Positions 18,105 to 27,512 of a DNA stretch of 43,183 nt are shown piece after piece. Numbering within the stretch: position 1 is the first letter of the stretch; each line of letters begins with the position of its first letter. The stretch is from an uncultured SAR116 cluster alpha proteobacterium (lineage in GTDB: Bacteria > Pseudomonadota > Alphaproteobacteria > Puniceispirillales > Puniceispirillaceae), in contig CABYZM010000011.1 in assembly GCA_902523435.1 (NCBI GenBank), positions 1 through 43,183 of the forward strand, written 5' to 3'. The notes under the pieces were generated by a model. It did not search any database and had not been told where the DNA came from. It saw nothing but the letters and a program-made list of their open reading frames with translations. Position numbers and translations under genes: made by a program.

Positions 18105-18728
18105 TCAGCCTGTTTTTCCAACTGTGAGGCCACGTTCACGTAAGAACGCCATTAAAGGCAACATAGGAAGTCCCAATATGTCATAATATGACCCAGCAAT
18201 GTCAGTAAAAAGATGTGCACCCCCCGTTTCAACCTGATAAGCACCAGATGTAGACATACAAGCCTCCGGAAAACCAGCTATATAATTGTCAATCTCAGCC
18301 TCAGATAGAGACCGCATCATCAGGGTTGATGTTGAAAGATGATGCCATATTCGCTTTTGATGATAAAACAGAACACAAGCTGTTATCAACACATGCTTCC
18401 GGCCCTGCAGGGCCAAAAGATGTGTCTTTGCCTCAGCCAGATTCTTAGGTTTGCTGAGCAGCTGTTTAGCACAAACCAGAATTTGGTCACAGCCTAAAAC
18501 ATGACCAATGTGTTGTTGACTGACAGTCTCAGCTTTGAGTTCAGCCAACAATATCACAAGCTCCTCAAAAGAATATCCATTTTGCAACGCACTATGTTTT
18601 ATGGACTCTTCATCAAGTTCTGCCGGGACAATCTTAAATAGAAGGTTAGCTGCGTCTAACATCCTAGCACGTGTCAAACTTGCAGAAGCAAGGATTAAAG
18701 GCTGGCCAGATAAAGACCATTTTGTCAT
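18105..18728 (-). CDS. Maf-family nucleotide pyrophosphatase
   Basis: Maf proteins hydrolyse dTTP/UTP or modified nucleotides and are linked to cell-division arrest. The 207-residue protein has the N-terminal PLILASASLTRARML block, GCDQILVC in the place of the usual catalytic aspartate region, and STSGAYQVETGGAHLFTDIAGSYYDILGLP near the end. The usual SxxR start motif is slightly altered (SLTRARML). It overlaps ppsR by 4 bp. Which nucleotide it prefers cannot be told from this sequence. Confidence 0.9.
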   Translation of the reverse strand: MTKWSLSGQPLILASASLTRARMLDAANLLFKIVPAELDEESIKHSALQNGYSFEELVILLAELKAETVSQQHIGHVLGCDQILVCAKQLLSKPKNLAEAKTHLLALQGRKHVLITACVLFYHQKRIWHHLSTSTLMMRSLSEAEIDNYIAGFPEACMSTSGAYQVETGGAHLFTDIAGSYYDILGLPMLPLMAFLRERGLTVGKTG

Positions 18729-19582
18729 AGGGCTGCCTCGTCAGAAATTTTTGCGTTCAGTTTCTCTTCACGCTTATTCACAAATAAATGAAGAATAGCA
18801 GCCGCTGTTTCCTCAATAGACCGCCGTGATACATCCAAAACTGGCCAATTTTGTCTAGAAAACAGTAGGCGCGCTGATCTCAGCTCATCATTTATAGTGT
18901 CGATATCTGCATAGGTGTCATTCTGGACGTCAGACATGTGTTGCAAGCGGTTCCGTCTGACCATGGATAGTCTTTTTGCATCTGTTGTTAGACCAACAAC
19001 AAATAAGTCAGGCGTGTCTTTTAGTAAATGCAAAGGAAAGTCAACGTTTGGTACTAATGCATAATTAGCAACGCGATAACCACGGTTAGCCAAATACATT
19101 GATGTTGGTGTCTTGGATGTACGTGATACACCAACCAACAAAATTTGTGCATCCTTTAGCCTGTCCATATTTAGCCCGTCATCATGATTTACAGCAAACT
19201 CTACAGCTGCCATTCTGTCAAAATAAGCTTTGTCCAATTTATGTTGACTTCCAGGCTGGGTGTTTTGCCGATATCCAAGGACAGAGCTGAGCATATCCAT
19301 GAGCGGATCGAGAACTGACAGACTGGGAATGCTATTTTTTAGGCAAAGATCTTCAATTGAATTCCTTATTTCAGGATTCACAACTGAGTACAAAAGAATG
19401 CCAGGATTGCGTTTCAGAGCTGATGCAATGGTGTCAACATGAGCAGGGGTGCGTACCAAGGTCCAAACATGCTCGAATATCTGCACATCAGGAAATTGGG
19501 CTAGTGCAGCACGTGCAACCTGATGAACAGTTTCGCCTGTAGAATCAGAAACTAAATGAATGTGTAATGATGAATGGGTCAT
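18725..19582 (-). CDS. Bifunctional kinase/pyrophosphorylase regulator of PEP synthase or PPDK (DUF299)
   Basis: DUF299 proteins phosphorylate and dephosphorylate PEP synthase or pyruvate phosphate dikinase, controlling PEP formation. The 285-residue protein shows VSDSTGETVHQVARAAL at the N-terminus and the P-loop-like GVSRTSKTPTS at residues 151-161. The next conserved block is YALVPNVDFP. This is the family of Rickettsia RP001, which flanks the replication origin opposite hemE in Rickettsia and Caulobacter. It begins the minus-strand operon ppsR-maf-coaE-dnaQ, reading away from the putative origin. Confidence 0.93.
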   Translation of the reverse strand: MTHSSLHIHLVSDSTGETVHQVARAALAQFPDVQIFEHVWTLVRTPAHVDTIASALKRNPGILLYSVVNPEIRNSIEDLCLKNSIPSLSVLDPLMDMLSSVLGYRQNTQPGSQHKLDKAYFDRMAAVEFAVNHDDGLNMDRLKDAQILLVGVSRTSKTPTSMYLANRGYRVANYALVPNVDFPLHLLKDTPDLFVVGLTTDAKRLSMVRRNRLQHMSDVQNDTYADIDTINDELRSARLLFSRQNWPVLDVSRRSIEETAAAILHLFVNKREEKLNAKISDEAAL

Positions 19583-19949
19583 AATTATGCTTATTATATA
19601 TGCAGTCCGTTTTCGTTAGCTGATACACATAGCTCTAACACACATATTTTCGATGTTGAAAACACTCATTTCAGGGGACACTTTGCAAAATTATGTTGAT
19701 CTATCCTTTTTATGAACATTTTTTCTAACTTATTATCTCAACTGTAAAACATAGATTATTCAAATTTGGTATGTGGGGACCAAATAGATAAAGAAGTGGT
19801 ATAATTGATTTGTTTTGATAAATTCTTATTCCGTCAAAAGTTTTTTGTGGATAACTTTGTGGTTAAAATTCTTAATTACTGTATTTAAATTTTTCACAAA
19901 CACTACTATTACAACAACCTTATATAATAAAAATATAGAAGTATGAAAC
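19583..19949. other. oriC: Putative chromosomal origin of replication (oriC)
   Basis: This is a 367-bp, visibly AT-rich intergenic region between the divergent DUF299 gene and hemE, the site of the known Caulobacter origin. It contains a perfect DnaA box in reverse (TGTGGATAA, 19846-19854). One-mismatch boxes lie at 19858-19866 (TGTGGTTAA), 19890-19898 (TTTTTCACA) and 19621-19629 (TGATACACA). The AT-rich tract at about 19715-19770 is a candidate unwinding region. I found no GANTC methylation site and no clear TTAA-N7-TTAA CtrA site. The nearby parS sites and parAB support origin proximity. Promoters for both flanking genes must also lie here. Confidence 0.75.
19846..19854 (-). other. Perfect DnaA box
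   Basis: TGTGGATAA is the exact reverse complement of the consensus TTATCCACA. It is followed 4 bp later, in the same orientation, by TGTGGTTAA with one mismatch. Within the putative origin this pair is the best candidate for high-affinity DnaA binding. Confidence 0.7.
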
Positions 19950-20975
19950 ATGAGATTTATTGATACCTTATCTGGAAAACGCTCAGATCCACCACCAATC
20001 TGGATCATGCGACAAGCAGGACGTTACCTTCCTGAATATAAAGCGATCAGACAAACAGAACCTGATTTTATCTCCTTTTGTTTGAATCCAGATAAAGCCT
20101 GTGAAGTGACAATTCAACCAATAACACGCTATCAATTTGACGCATCTATAATATTTTCAGATATACTTCTAATTCCATGGGCAATGAAAAGGAATGTTCG
20201 TTTCATAGACGGTGTAGGGCCTAAATTAGACATTTTAAGTTCTTTTAAAGATATAGAAATTTTTGCTGATAAAGACCTTTCAAATAAGTATAAAGCTGTT
20301 GGAAATGCTGTAAAATTAACTAGGCAAACTTTACCAGCTAAAACAGCTCTTATTGGGTTTTCCGGCGCGCCCTGGACATTAATGACTTACTTATTTGAAG
20401 GGGGCAGCTCACGCGATTTTTCAAACACAAAGTCATTTCTATGGCAAAAACCTGGTGAAGCGATTGAGATCATAAAAATTTTAACCGAGAAAGTGGCTGA
20501 ATTTTTAATTGTTCAAGCAAAGCAAGGTGTAAATGTTCTGATGTTGTTTGACAGTTGGGCGGGCGCTGTTCCTGCCAAATGGCGTGATGAAATGATTTAC
20601 AAACCACATCAGAGGTTACTAGAAATTTTACAAAGAAAGAATATTGACCTTCCCTTTATCAGTTTTCCAAAAGGTATTGGTGAGGGTCTGATTAACTACG
20701 CAAACGAAGTTGCCATTAATTGCATTGCTATTGATCAAAATACAGACCCTTTATGGGCGAACTGCGCTTTACCTTCAAATATAGCTATCCAAGGAAATTT
20801 GGATCCCTTATGTCTTGTTACAGGCGGTCAACAAATGAAAGATGAAATTAGTAGGATAATCGATTGCTTTGCAGACAGACCACACATATTTAACTTAGGA
20901 CATGGTGTTGTACCACAGACACCACCAGAACATATTCAGGATCTTATAGATTTCATCAGGACTAAAGCGGGTTAA
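19950..20975 (+). CDS. hemE: Uroporphyrinogen decarboxylase
   Basis: HemE decarboxylates the four acetate side chains of uroporphyrinogen III to give coproporphyrinogen III in heme synthesis. The 341-residue protein has the signature PIWIMRQAGRYLPEY at about residues 16-30, IIFSDILLIPW with the catalytic aspartate, the GFSGAPWTLMTYL block and FNLGHGVVPQTPPEH. Its coding sequence is noticeably more AT-rich than genes further from the origin. It is followed by hemJ after 5 bp, giving a two-gene heme operon reading away from oriC. Confidence 0.97.
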   Translation: MRFIDTLSGKRSDPPPIWIMRQAGRYLPEYKAIRQTEPDFISFCLNPDKACEVTIQPITRYQFDASIIFSDILLIPWAMKRNVRFIDGVGPKLDILSSFKDIEIFADKDLSNKYKAVGNAVKLTRQTLPAKTALIGFSGAPWTLMTYLFEGGSSRDFSNTKSFLWQKPGEAIEIIKILTEKVAEFLIVQAKQGVNVLMLFDSWAGAVPAKWRDEMIYKPHQRLLEILQRKNIDLPFISFPKGIGEGLINYANEVAINCIAIDQNTDPLWANCALPSNIAIQGNLDPLCLVTGGQQMKDEISRIIDCFADRPHIFNLGHGVVPQTPPEHIQDLIDFIRTKAG

Positions 20976-20980
20976 TAATA

Positions 20981-21406
20981 ATGGATTATGTATGGGTAAA
21001 GGCGTTTCATTTAATCGCCGTTATGTCATGGATGGCTGGATTATTATATCTGCCGCGCTTATTTGTTTATCATGCGATGGTTGAAGCTGAATCTTTAAGG
21101 GCACAAACATTCAAATTAATGGAGCGTAGACTCCTTAGAGCTATAATGAATCCAGCAATGATTTTGTCTTGGTTATTGGGTTTGTGGCTTTTACACCAGA
21201 ACCCTGAATTATTAGTAATGCCCTGGATATGGGTAAAACTTACTTGTGTTGTTCTGATGACCGCAGCACACATGGTTTTTGCACGGATGCGTCGGCAACT
21301 AGAGCAAGATATCGCCTTAAGTGAAAAAGCATATAGGTGGTGGAATGAAGTACCTACAATTTTGATGATAATTATTGTAATTATGGCAATTGTTGAACCG
21401 TTTTAG
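20981..21406 (+). CDS. hemJ: Protoporphyrinogen oxidase HemJ
   Basis: HemJ is the membrane protoporphyrinogen IX oxidase used by most alphaproteobacteria instead of HemG or HemY. The 141-residue protein has four hydrophobic segments and the conserved early histidine H10 (KAFHLIAVMSWMAGLLYLPRLFVYH). PWIWVKLTCVVLMTAAH and WWNEVPTILMIIIVIMAI follow. It lies 5 bp after hemE. Rho follows in the same direction after a 172-bp leader. Confidence 0.94.
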   Translation: MDYVWVKAFHLIAVMSWMAGLLYLPRLFVYHAMVEAESLRAQTFKLMERRLLRAIMNPAMILSWLLGLWLLHQNPELLVMPWIWVKLTCVVLMTAAHMVFARMRRQLEQDIALSEKAYRWWNEVPTILMIIIVIMAIVEPF

Positions 21407-21578
21407 TCATCGCAGCACCATTGTTTAAATCTACAATATTTGACAGGTTCGAGTTATTTATGGCATGAATAGTGCCGATATTCACACATAGATTAAAATC
21501 CCCCCTTAAAACTATGTGGCGGGTCCCTTCTCCTGCGAAATTCCTCCTTTCATATGTCTTTGTTCCAAGGTCAAAGAG

Positions 21579-22838
21579 ATGCATTTACAAGAACTAAAAT
21601 CTAAAAGCGCGGCGGAGTTGCTTGCTTACGCCGAAGAGCTGGAAATAGAAAACGCGTCAACTTTGCGAACGCAAGATATGATGTTTGCAATTCTTAAACA
21701 GTTAGCCGAGAACGAAGTGGTCATTCGTGGCACAGGTGTACTAGAAGTTTTGTCCGACGGTTTTGGATTTTTGCGCGCTCCAGAATCAAATTATCTCCCA
21801 GGTCCCGATGATATTTATATTTCACCTAGCCAGGTAAGACGGTTCGGTTTACGGACCGGTGACACCGTTGAGGGTGAGATTAGAGCCCCTAAAGATGGCG
21901 AGCGTTACTTTGCTTTGTTAAAAGTTGAATCGATAAATTTTGAAGATCCTGATTCTGTACGCCACCGGATTAATTTTGATAATTTGACACCTTTATATCC
22001 AGATTCAAAATTAACTATGGAATTACCCTTTGATCCTGATAGAAAAGATAACACTCCTCGTGTAATGGATCTGATCTCACCTATAGGCAAAGGTCAGCGT
22101 GGGCTAATTGTTGCTCCACCACGTACCGGTAAAACCATGATGCTGCAAAGTATAGCGCACGCAATTTCTGTAAACCATCCTGAAGTTTATTTGATTGTTC
22201 TGCTTATTGATGAGCGTCCAGAAGAAGTCACAGATATGCAGCGGTCTGTAAATGGAGAGGTGATATCGTCAACTTTTGATGAGCCAGCATTACGGCACGT
22301 TCAAGTTACAGACATGGTCATCGAAAAAGCAAAAAGATTAGTTGAACATAAACGCGATGTTGTAATTCTCCTTGACTCAATTACCCGTTTGGCTCGTGCG
22401 TATAACACTGTCGTGCCATCATCAGGAAAGGTATTGACCGGTGGCGTTGATGCAAATGCGCTGCAGCGGCCTAAACGTTTTTTTGGTGCCGCTCGAAATG
22501 TGGAACAAGGCGGTTCACTGACGATTATCGCCACTGCGTTGATTGAAACCGGGTCACGGATGGATGAGGTGATCTTTGAAGAGTTCAAGGGTACCGGCAA
22601 TAGTGAAGTGGTTCTGGATCGTAAATTGTCTGATAAACGCGTCTTTCCTGCAATTGACGTCACAAAATCTGGCACTCGGAAAGAAGAATTGCTGGTTGAC
22701 AAACAAACCTTGTCAAAAATGTGGGTGCTGCGTCGTATTCTGATGCAGATGGGGCCAGTTGACGCGATGGAATTCCTAGCTGACAAAATGCGGCATTCAA
22801 AAACAAATAACGATTTCTTTGAGCAAATGAACAGCTAG
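21579..22838 (+). CDS. rho: Transcription termination factor Rho
   Basis: Rho is the hexameric RNA helicase that terminates transcription. I place the start at the ATG at 21579 (419 residues), preceded by AAGG, because the first 21 codons of the longer frame are not Rho-like. The protein starts [15 protein letters not shown]. It has the RNA-binding cold-shock-like domain ([13 protein letters not shown]), Walker A ([10 protein letters not shown], near residue 180), [18 protein letters not shown] and the Q/R-loop regions. The 172-bp leader downstream of hemJ may hold its own promoter. It converges with ogt, 4 bp apart. Confidence 0.96.
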   Translation: MHLQELKSKSAAELLAYAEELEIENASTLRTQDMMFAILKQLAENEVVIRGTGVLEVLSDGFGFLRAPESNYLPGPDDIYISPSQVRRFGLRTGDTVEGEIRAPKDGERYFALLKVESINFEDPDSVRHRINFDNLTPLYPDSKLTMELPFDPDRKDNTPRVMDLISPIGKGQRGLIVAPPRTGKTMMLQSIAHAISVNHPEVYLIVLLIDERPEEVTDMQRSVNGEVISSTFDEPALRHVQVTDMVIEKAKRLVEHKRDVVILLDSITRLARAYNTVVPSSGKVLTGGVDANALQRPKRFFGAARNVEQGGSLTIIATALIETGSRMDEVIFEEFKGTGNSEVVLDRKLSDKRVFPAIDVTKSGTRKEELLVDKQTLSKMWVLRRILMQMGPVDAMEFLADKMRHSKTNNDFFEQMNS

Positions 22839-22842
22839 ACAA

Positions 22843-23334
22843 TTAAATTGGTTTTGACTCTAAATCAATAAGCCATTGTTTTCTGTCAATATTATTTGGA
22901 TCTCTTGGATTTGTTTTGTTGCCACCACTGTAGTTATTAAATTTGCCGTCAGCTTGTATTATCCGGTGGCAAGGAATAATAATTGGAAGCGGGTTACGCT
23001 TGCAGGCCTGACCAGCTGCTCTGGCCGCTTTAATATTTCCCCACTTTTGTGCAAATTCCTTATAGGTGATGACATCACCGAATGGCACAGTGGCTAACAC
23101 AGACAACCATCTTATAAGAGCGGGGCTGTAACTAGATAGATCAAGCGGCACCCTAAATTCTGATAACTCGCTGTTGAAATAGTGCTTAATTTGTCTAATC
23201 GTTTCACGTGAAACATCATTTTCTTGGTCAGCCCTTATGAAGGGTTTTTGTTGCCAGTCAAGTCTATACAGTCCGGTATCATTTGAACATGCACGTATGT
23301 AACCAAGTGGAGAGCGAAATGAACTTGTATACAT
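22843..23334 (-). CDS. ogt: Methylated-DNA--protein-cysteine methyltransferase
   Basis: This enzyme repairs O6-alkylguanine by suicide transfer of the alkyl group to a cysteine. The 163-residue protein carries the active-site IIIPCHRII with C122, and the DNA-binding GDVITYKEFAQKWG and RAAGQACKRNPLPI blocks. Codons 41-45 (VSRET) coincide with a parS sequence. It is the only minus-strand gene between the putative origin and parB. The starts of ogt and mnmE are divergent, 78 bp apart. Confidence 0.94.
   Translation of the reverse strand: MYTSSFRSPLGYIRACSNDTGLYRLDWQQKPFIRADQENDVSRETIRQIKHYFNSELSEFRVPLDLSSYSPALIRWLSVLATVPFGDVITYKEFAQKWGNIKAARAAGQACKRNPLPIIIPCHRIIQADGKFNNYSGGNKTNPRDPNNIDRKQWLIDLESKPI
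23200..23215. other. parS: parS site 1 (inside ogt)
   Basis: The 14-bp palindrome GTTTCACGTGAAAC (23201-23214) matches the core of the consensus TGTTTCACGTGAAACA, with only the first outer base different (C). It lies in the ogt coding sequence and encodes VSRET. ParB, encoded at 28286-29236, is the expected binder. Confidence 0.9.
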
Positions 23335-23412
23335 GTTTTCTACCAGTTTGAAGTTGTAGGGCGGGGCTGGTTTGTATATGTAAACTTAACACAGTTAACT
23401 CTTTCGACAATC

Positions 23413-24786
23413 ATGATGAAAACACCTTCTATCAGAGAGACAATTTTCGCGTTAGCAACACCACCCGGCCGTTCAGCTCTGGCTGTCATCCGCGTTTCAG
23501 GTCTATTAGCCGCTGGTGTGCCAGAGTTATTTGGCGCGCCATCACTCCTACCTCGACAGACACAAAGGCGATGGCTGAAGGATAAGGACGGAAATCTCAT
23601 CGATGATGTGATGATGATTACATTTGTTGGCCCCCATTCGGCAACAGGAGAGGATGTCACAGAGATTCATTGCCATGGTTCACCAGCTGTGGTTGAAGAT
23701 ATTCTTAATCATCTTGCGGCTGTGTCAGGTTTCCGCTTGGCCGAGGCGGGTGAATTCACTCGCCGTGCTTTAGATAATAACAAAACAGATATCACAGCGG
23801 CTGAAGGGCTTGCCGATCTGATTGAGGCCAATACATCTCTGCAGCGCGTTCAGGCTGCCGCGCAGATGGCAGGCAGTCTGCGCCGGCCTGTTGAAAACTG
23901 GCGGAAGGAAATCATTTCCTGCCTGTCTGAGTTAGAGGCGTCAATAGATTTCACCGATGAAGACCTTCCTGTAACATTAGAAAAGCAGGTCAGAAATCGA
24001 ATTCAAACAATTCATGATGAAATGAAAGGAGGTTTGGCCAATTTTTACAAAGGTCAGATCATCAGAACGGGACTTTCTATTGTATTGGCGGGCCCAGTAA
24101 ATGCCGGTAAGTCAACTTTATTGAATTTGTTGGCAAGACGTCCAGCTGCGATTGTGTCGGCTATGCCCGGTACTACACGGGATAGTATAGAAGTTGGACT
24201 TGAAATAGCGGGCGTTTCAGTGGCAGTAAAAGATACAGCAGGATGGCGCCAGACAAATGATCATATAGAAAAAGAAGGCATAGAGCGGGCTAAACAGGCA
24301 GCGGCTGACGCAGATATTCTCGTTGTTGTTGTTGATGGCAGTCAGCCTAGCTGGTCTGAAGATATGGATGAAATCGTTACTTGGGGGTCACAAACACATC
24401 TCATTTTGGTGAACAAGAGTGATATGGGAATAGTGACTAATGACAAACGGCACACAGCAGATTGGGCTTCTGAAGAAACTGTTCTATCCATAAGCGCAAA
24501 AGACGGATCAGGGCTGAGTGAATTTGAGGCGCGGCTGGGGGAGATTATCCAGGATTTGAACCGCACTTCATCATCTATTACATTAACACGTGTGCGCCAT
24601 CAGCAGGCGGTGCGCCAGGCCGTAGAACATTTAGAGGCAAGCTTAAATTTATCTTTAGCTAACCAGGCAGAATTGGTGGCTGAGGAGTTTAGATCAGCCA
24701 CATCAGCGCTGTCCCGTATTCTTGGGCATGTTGATATAGAGGATGTTCTTGATCATATTTTTTCAAACTTTTGCATTGGCAAATAA
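23413..24786 (+). CDS. mnmE: tRNA uridine-5-carboxymethylaminomethyl modification GTPase MnmE
   Basis: MnmE works with MnmG to modify the wobble uridine (U34) of several tRNAs. The 457-residue protein has the folate-binding N-terminal domain (IFALATPPGRSALAVIRVSG), a helical domain and an inserted G domain. P-loop GPVNAGKS lies at 227-234, DTAGW near 275 and NKSD near 335. The C-terminal FCIGK carries the catalytic cysteine C454. Its partner mnmG follows 151 bp later, with a parS site in the gap. Confidence 0.97.
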   Translation: MMKTPSIRETIFALATPPGRSALAVIRVSGLLAAGVPELFGAPSLLPRQTQRRWLKDKDGNLIDDVMMITFVGPHSATGEDVTEIHCHGSPAVVEDILNHLAAVSGFRLAEAGEFTRRALDNNKTDITAAEGLADLIEANTSLQRVQAAAQMAGSLRRPVENWRKEIISCLSELEASIDFTDEDLPVTLEKQVRNRIQTIHDEMKGGLANFYKGQIIRTGLSIVLAGPVNAGKSTLLNLLARRPAAIVSAMPGTTRDSIEVGLEIAGVSVAVKDTAGWRQTNDHIEKEGIERAKQAAADADILVVVVDGSQPSWSEDMDEIVTWGSQTHLILVNKSDMGIVTNDKRHTADWASEETVLSISAKDGSGLSEFEARLGEIIQDLNRTSSSITLTRVRHQQAVRQAVEHLEASLNLSLANQAELVAEEFRSATSALSRILGHVDIEDVLDHIFSNFCIGK

Positions 24787-24832
24787 AGCATAATCATCCC
24801 ATCACAGCCTTTTCGCCGGTGCTGAAGATTGA

Positions 24833-24848
24833 TGTTTCACGTGAAACA
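24833..24848. other. parS: parS site 2 (between mnmE and mnmG)
   Basis: TGTTTCACGTGAAACA is a perfect 16-bp match to the bacterial parS consensus and a full palindrome. It lies in the 151-bp gap upstream of mnmG, so ParB binding there could also affect the mnmG promoter. Confidence 0.95.
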
Positions 24849-24937
24849 GCGTAGATTACCGGCAATATAAGCAGCTAGAACAAATAGAAGATTTAGTCGA
24901 AAAGGTCACATTTTTGGCTAACTGTGCGGATTAAAAA

Positions 24938-26860
24938 ATGACAGTCAAGAAATTTGATGTTGTGGTAATTGGTGGCGGCCATGCTGGGACAGAAGCAGCA
25001 GCAGCGGCGGCACGCATGGGTGTAAAGACCGTTCTTGTCACTATGAAAGCAGACAAAATTGGTGAAATGTCATGTAATCCGGCGATAGGCGGCCTTGGTA
25101 AGGGTCAGCTTGTATGTGAGATAGATGCGCTCGATGGGATAATGGGGCGGGCAATTGATAAAGCCGGTATTCAGTTTAGAATGTTGAACAGGTCACGTGG
25201 TCCAGCTGTTCACGGCCCACGTGCACAAGCTGATCGAAAACTCTACCGACAGGCGATACAGGCTTTTTTGGCTGAACAGGAGAATTTGACAATTCTCGAG
25301 GGTGTCGTTGCCGATATTGAAATAAATCAGGGTCGTGTCTCGGGGATTCTGACTGAAAATGGTGACATGATCAAATCAGATGCTGTGGTTCTGACGACAG
25401 GTACATTTTTAGGTGGCTTAATTCATCTTGGTTCAGAGCGGACTCCAGCTGGGCGTGTTGGCGAGGCACCATCAGTGGCCTTGGCGAAGCGGTTGCGAGA
25501 GATGAAGTTACCAGTTGGCCGATTGAAAACAGGTACGCCTGCACGACTTGACGGACGCACAATTGATTGGTCGAGGTTAACTATGCAGCCCGCTGACCGA
25601 GATCCTGTCCCCTTTTCCACGTTGACGGAACAGATAGACGTCCCGCAAATTGATTGCGCTATAACTCGCACAAATTCGAAAACACATAAGATTATTTCGC
25701 AGTCTCTTCATTTGTCTGCTGTCTATTCAGGCCAGATTGAAGGACAAGGCCCACGTTATTGCCCATCTATTGAGGATAAGGTGCATAGGTTTGCGGACAG
25801 AGATTCACATCAGATTTTTCTGGAACCTGAGGGACTTGATGACCATACGGTCTATCCCAACGGGATATCTACTAGCCTGCCACGCGAAGTGCAAGCCGAA
25901 CTGGTTGCCTCAATTGAGGGCCTTGAGACGGCCAAGATTCTGCAATTTGGTTATGCAATTGAATATGATTTCATTGACCCACGGGCATTGTCATCTTCTC
26001 TCGAGCTGAAAGCTTTACCTGGTTTGTTTCTAGCTGGACAGATAAACGGAACGACGGGATATGAGGAGGCAGCTGCACAAGGTCTGCTTGCGGGTGTAAA
26101 CGCTGCCCTCAGACTTTCTCCATCAGCAAAACAAAAACAGAGTTTTGTTCTCGACCGGGCAGATGCTTATATAGGTGTCATGATTGATGATCTGGTTACA
26201 AAAGGTGCGCCGGAACCTTATAGAATGTTTACATCACGTGCTGAATACAGATTATTCTTGCGTGCTGATAATGCTGACCAGCGTTTAACTGATAAAGGCA
26301 TAGAAATCGGATGTGTCGGACTAGAACGGCGTCGTCACTGGGCGTTAAAAAAGCAAGATTTGGCACTGGCACAGGCGCTTTTAAACACAAATCCAAAACG
26401 GCCGAAAGAACTTGTTTCAAAAGGTCTGCCTGTTTCCCGTGATGGTGGCGTCAAAACACCAGCGGACTTGCTGGCTTTAGAAGGAGTACGCCTTGTTGAC
26501 TGTGAGCGATTATGGCCTGAATTGGAAGACATTGACTCCAAATTGCACAGTCAACTTGAGACAGATTGCCGCTATTCTGGTTATCTCGCGCGTCAGCAGG
26601 CAGATATTGAGGCCATGCGGCGTGATGATGCCTTGAAAATCCCTCCGCAAACTTCATTTCTCGCGATTGGCGGTCTGTCTGCTGAATCCTGTGATTTGCT
26701 CCAGCGCTACCAGCCCGAGACAATTGGACAGGCTAGCCGTATTCCGGGCATGACGCCAGCAGCTCTTGTTGCTGTTCTGCGGTATCTTAAAAAAGAACGT
26801 ACAGTCACATCGTCTCAGGCTGAGGACGTTCAAGCGACTGGGCAGCAGAGCATATATTGA
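24938..26860 (+). CDS. mnmG: tRNA uridine-5-carboxymethylaminomethyl modification enzyme MnmG (GidA)
   Basis: MnmG is the FAD-dependent partner of MnmE. The 640-residue protein begins with the dinucleotide-binding motif [14 protein letters not shown] (GGGHAG at 12-17). It contains [23 protein letters not shown], a conserved cysteine block, and the C-terminal helical domain with [10 protein letters not shown]. The last codons overlap the TTG start of rsmG. The mnmG-rsmG-parA-parB order is a classical origin-proximal cluster. Confidence 0.97.
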   Translation: MTVKKFDVVVIGGGHAGTEAAAAAARMGVKTVLVTMKADKIGEMSCNPAIGGLGKGQLVCEIDALDGIMGRAIDKAGIQFRMLNRSRGPAVHGPRAQADRKLYRQAIQAFLAEQENLTILEGVVADIEINQGRVSGILTENGDMIKSDAVVLTTGTFLGGLIHLGSERTPAGRVGEAPSVALAKRLREMKLPVGRLKTGTPARLDGRTIDWSRLTMQPADRDPVPFSTLTEQIDVPQIDCAITRTNSKTHKIISQSLHLSAVYSGQIEGQGPRYCPSIEDKVHRFADRDSHQIFLEPEGLDDHTVYPNGISTSLPREVQAELVASIEGLETAKILQFGYAIEYDFIDPRALSSSLELKALPGLFLAGQINGTTGYEEAAAQGLLAGVNAALRLSPSAKQKQSFVLDRADAYIGVMIDDLVTKGAPEPYRMFTSRAEYRLFLRADNADQRLTDKGIEIGCVGLERRRHWALKKQDLALAQALLNTNPKRPKELVSKGLPVSRDGGVKTPADLLALEGVRLVDCERLWPELEDIDSKLHSQLETDCRYSGYLARQQADIEAMRRDDALKIPPQTSFLAIGGLSAESCDLLQRYQPETIGQASRIPGMTPAALVAVLRYLKKERTVTSSQAEDVQATGQQSIY

Positions 26861-27480
26861 CTTTCAACCACATTTTTCCACCTGAAAGCACCCAGCAAGA
26901 GGTATGTTCCTATCTCAATGTTTCACGTGAAACAGAGAAGAAGCTTGAGATTTATGTGAGTTTGCTGGAAAAATGGCAGCAACGCATCAATCTTATATCT
27001 TCAAAAACCCTGTCTTGTGTCTGGCAACGCCATATTCTGGATTGTGCGCAGTTGACCACTCATTTGCCCTTTAGATCGGGACGGATTATGGACATTGGGT
27101 CTGGGGCAGGGTTGCCAGGTCTGATCCTTGCTATATTGACAGAGTGTGAAGTACATTTGGTCGAATCAGATACAAAAAAAGTGGCCTTTATGCGAACAGT
27201 CTTGGCTAAAGTTGATGTGGATGCAACCATCCATCACGCCCGTATTGAAGAGTTGCCGTTTTTAAGTATTGATATCATTACAGCGCGTGCGCTTGCACCA
27301 CTCTCAAAATTAATTCAGCTGACACAAATACAGGACCATCCTGGACTTTCCTATCTGTTTTTGAAAGGAAAGACGGTCAATGAGGAATTGACCGAATTGC
27401 CGACATCGTCAACACTAGCAGCTATATCCTATCCAAGCATAACTCATCAGGGTTCTTCAATCATATATCTAAAAAGATAA
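26857..27480 (+). CDS. rsmG: 16S rRNA (guanine-527 N7)-methyltransferase RsmG (GidB)
   Basis: RsmG methylates G527 of 16S rRNA with SAM; loss gives low-level streptomycin resistance in other bacteria. The 207-residue protein has the SAM motif [13 protein letters not shown] (about 77-88) and the ITARALAPL block. The TTG start at 26857 overlaps the mnmG stop (TTGA), which suggests translational coupling; no strong ribosome binding site is seen. Codons 22-26 (VSRET) lie on parS site 3. Confidence 0.94.
   Translation: MTFNHIFPPESTQQEVCSYLNVSRETEKKLEIYVSLLEKWQQRINLISSKTLSCVWQRHILDCAQLTTHLPFRSGRIMDIGSGAGLPGLILAILTECEVHLVESDTKKVAFMRTVLAKVDVDATIHHARIEELPFLSIDIITARALAPLSKLIQLTQIQDHPGLSYLFLKGKTVNEELTELPTSSTLAAISYPSITHQGSSIIYLKR
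26919..26934. other. parS: parS site 3 (inside rsmG)
   Basis: TGTTTCACGTGAAACA is a perfect 16-bp consensus parS palindrome within the 5' part of rsmG. It is read as N-V-S-R-E-T, the same frame as in ogt. It lies about 580 bp upstream of parA. Confidence 0.95.
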
Positions 27481-27512
27481 GAATATATATTAATTAGAAG
27501 GTTAATCGTTCT

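Noticed and set aside
21407-21578. Promoter or leader regulation of rho (TTGACA near 21440)
   Set aside because: No convincing -10 box lies at the right spacing, and I see no stable leader hairpin.
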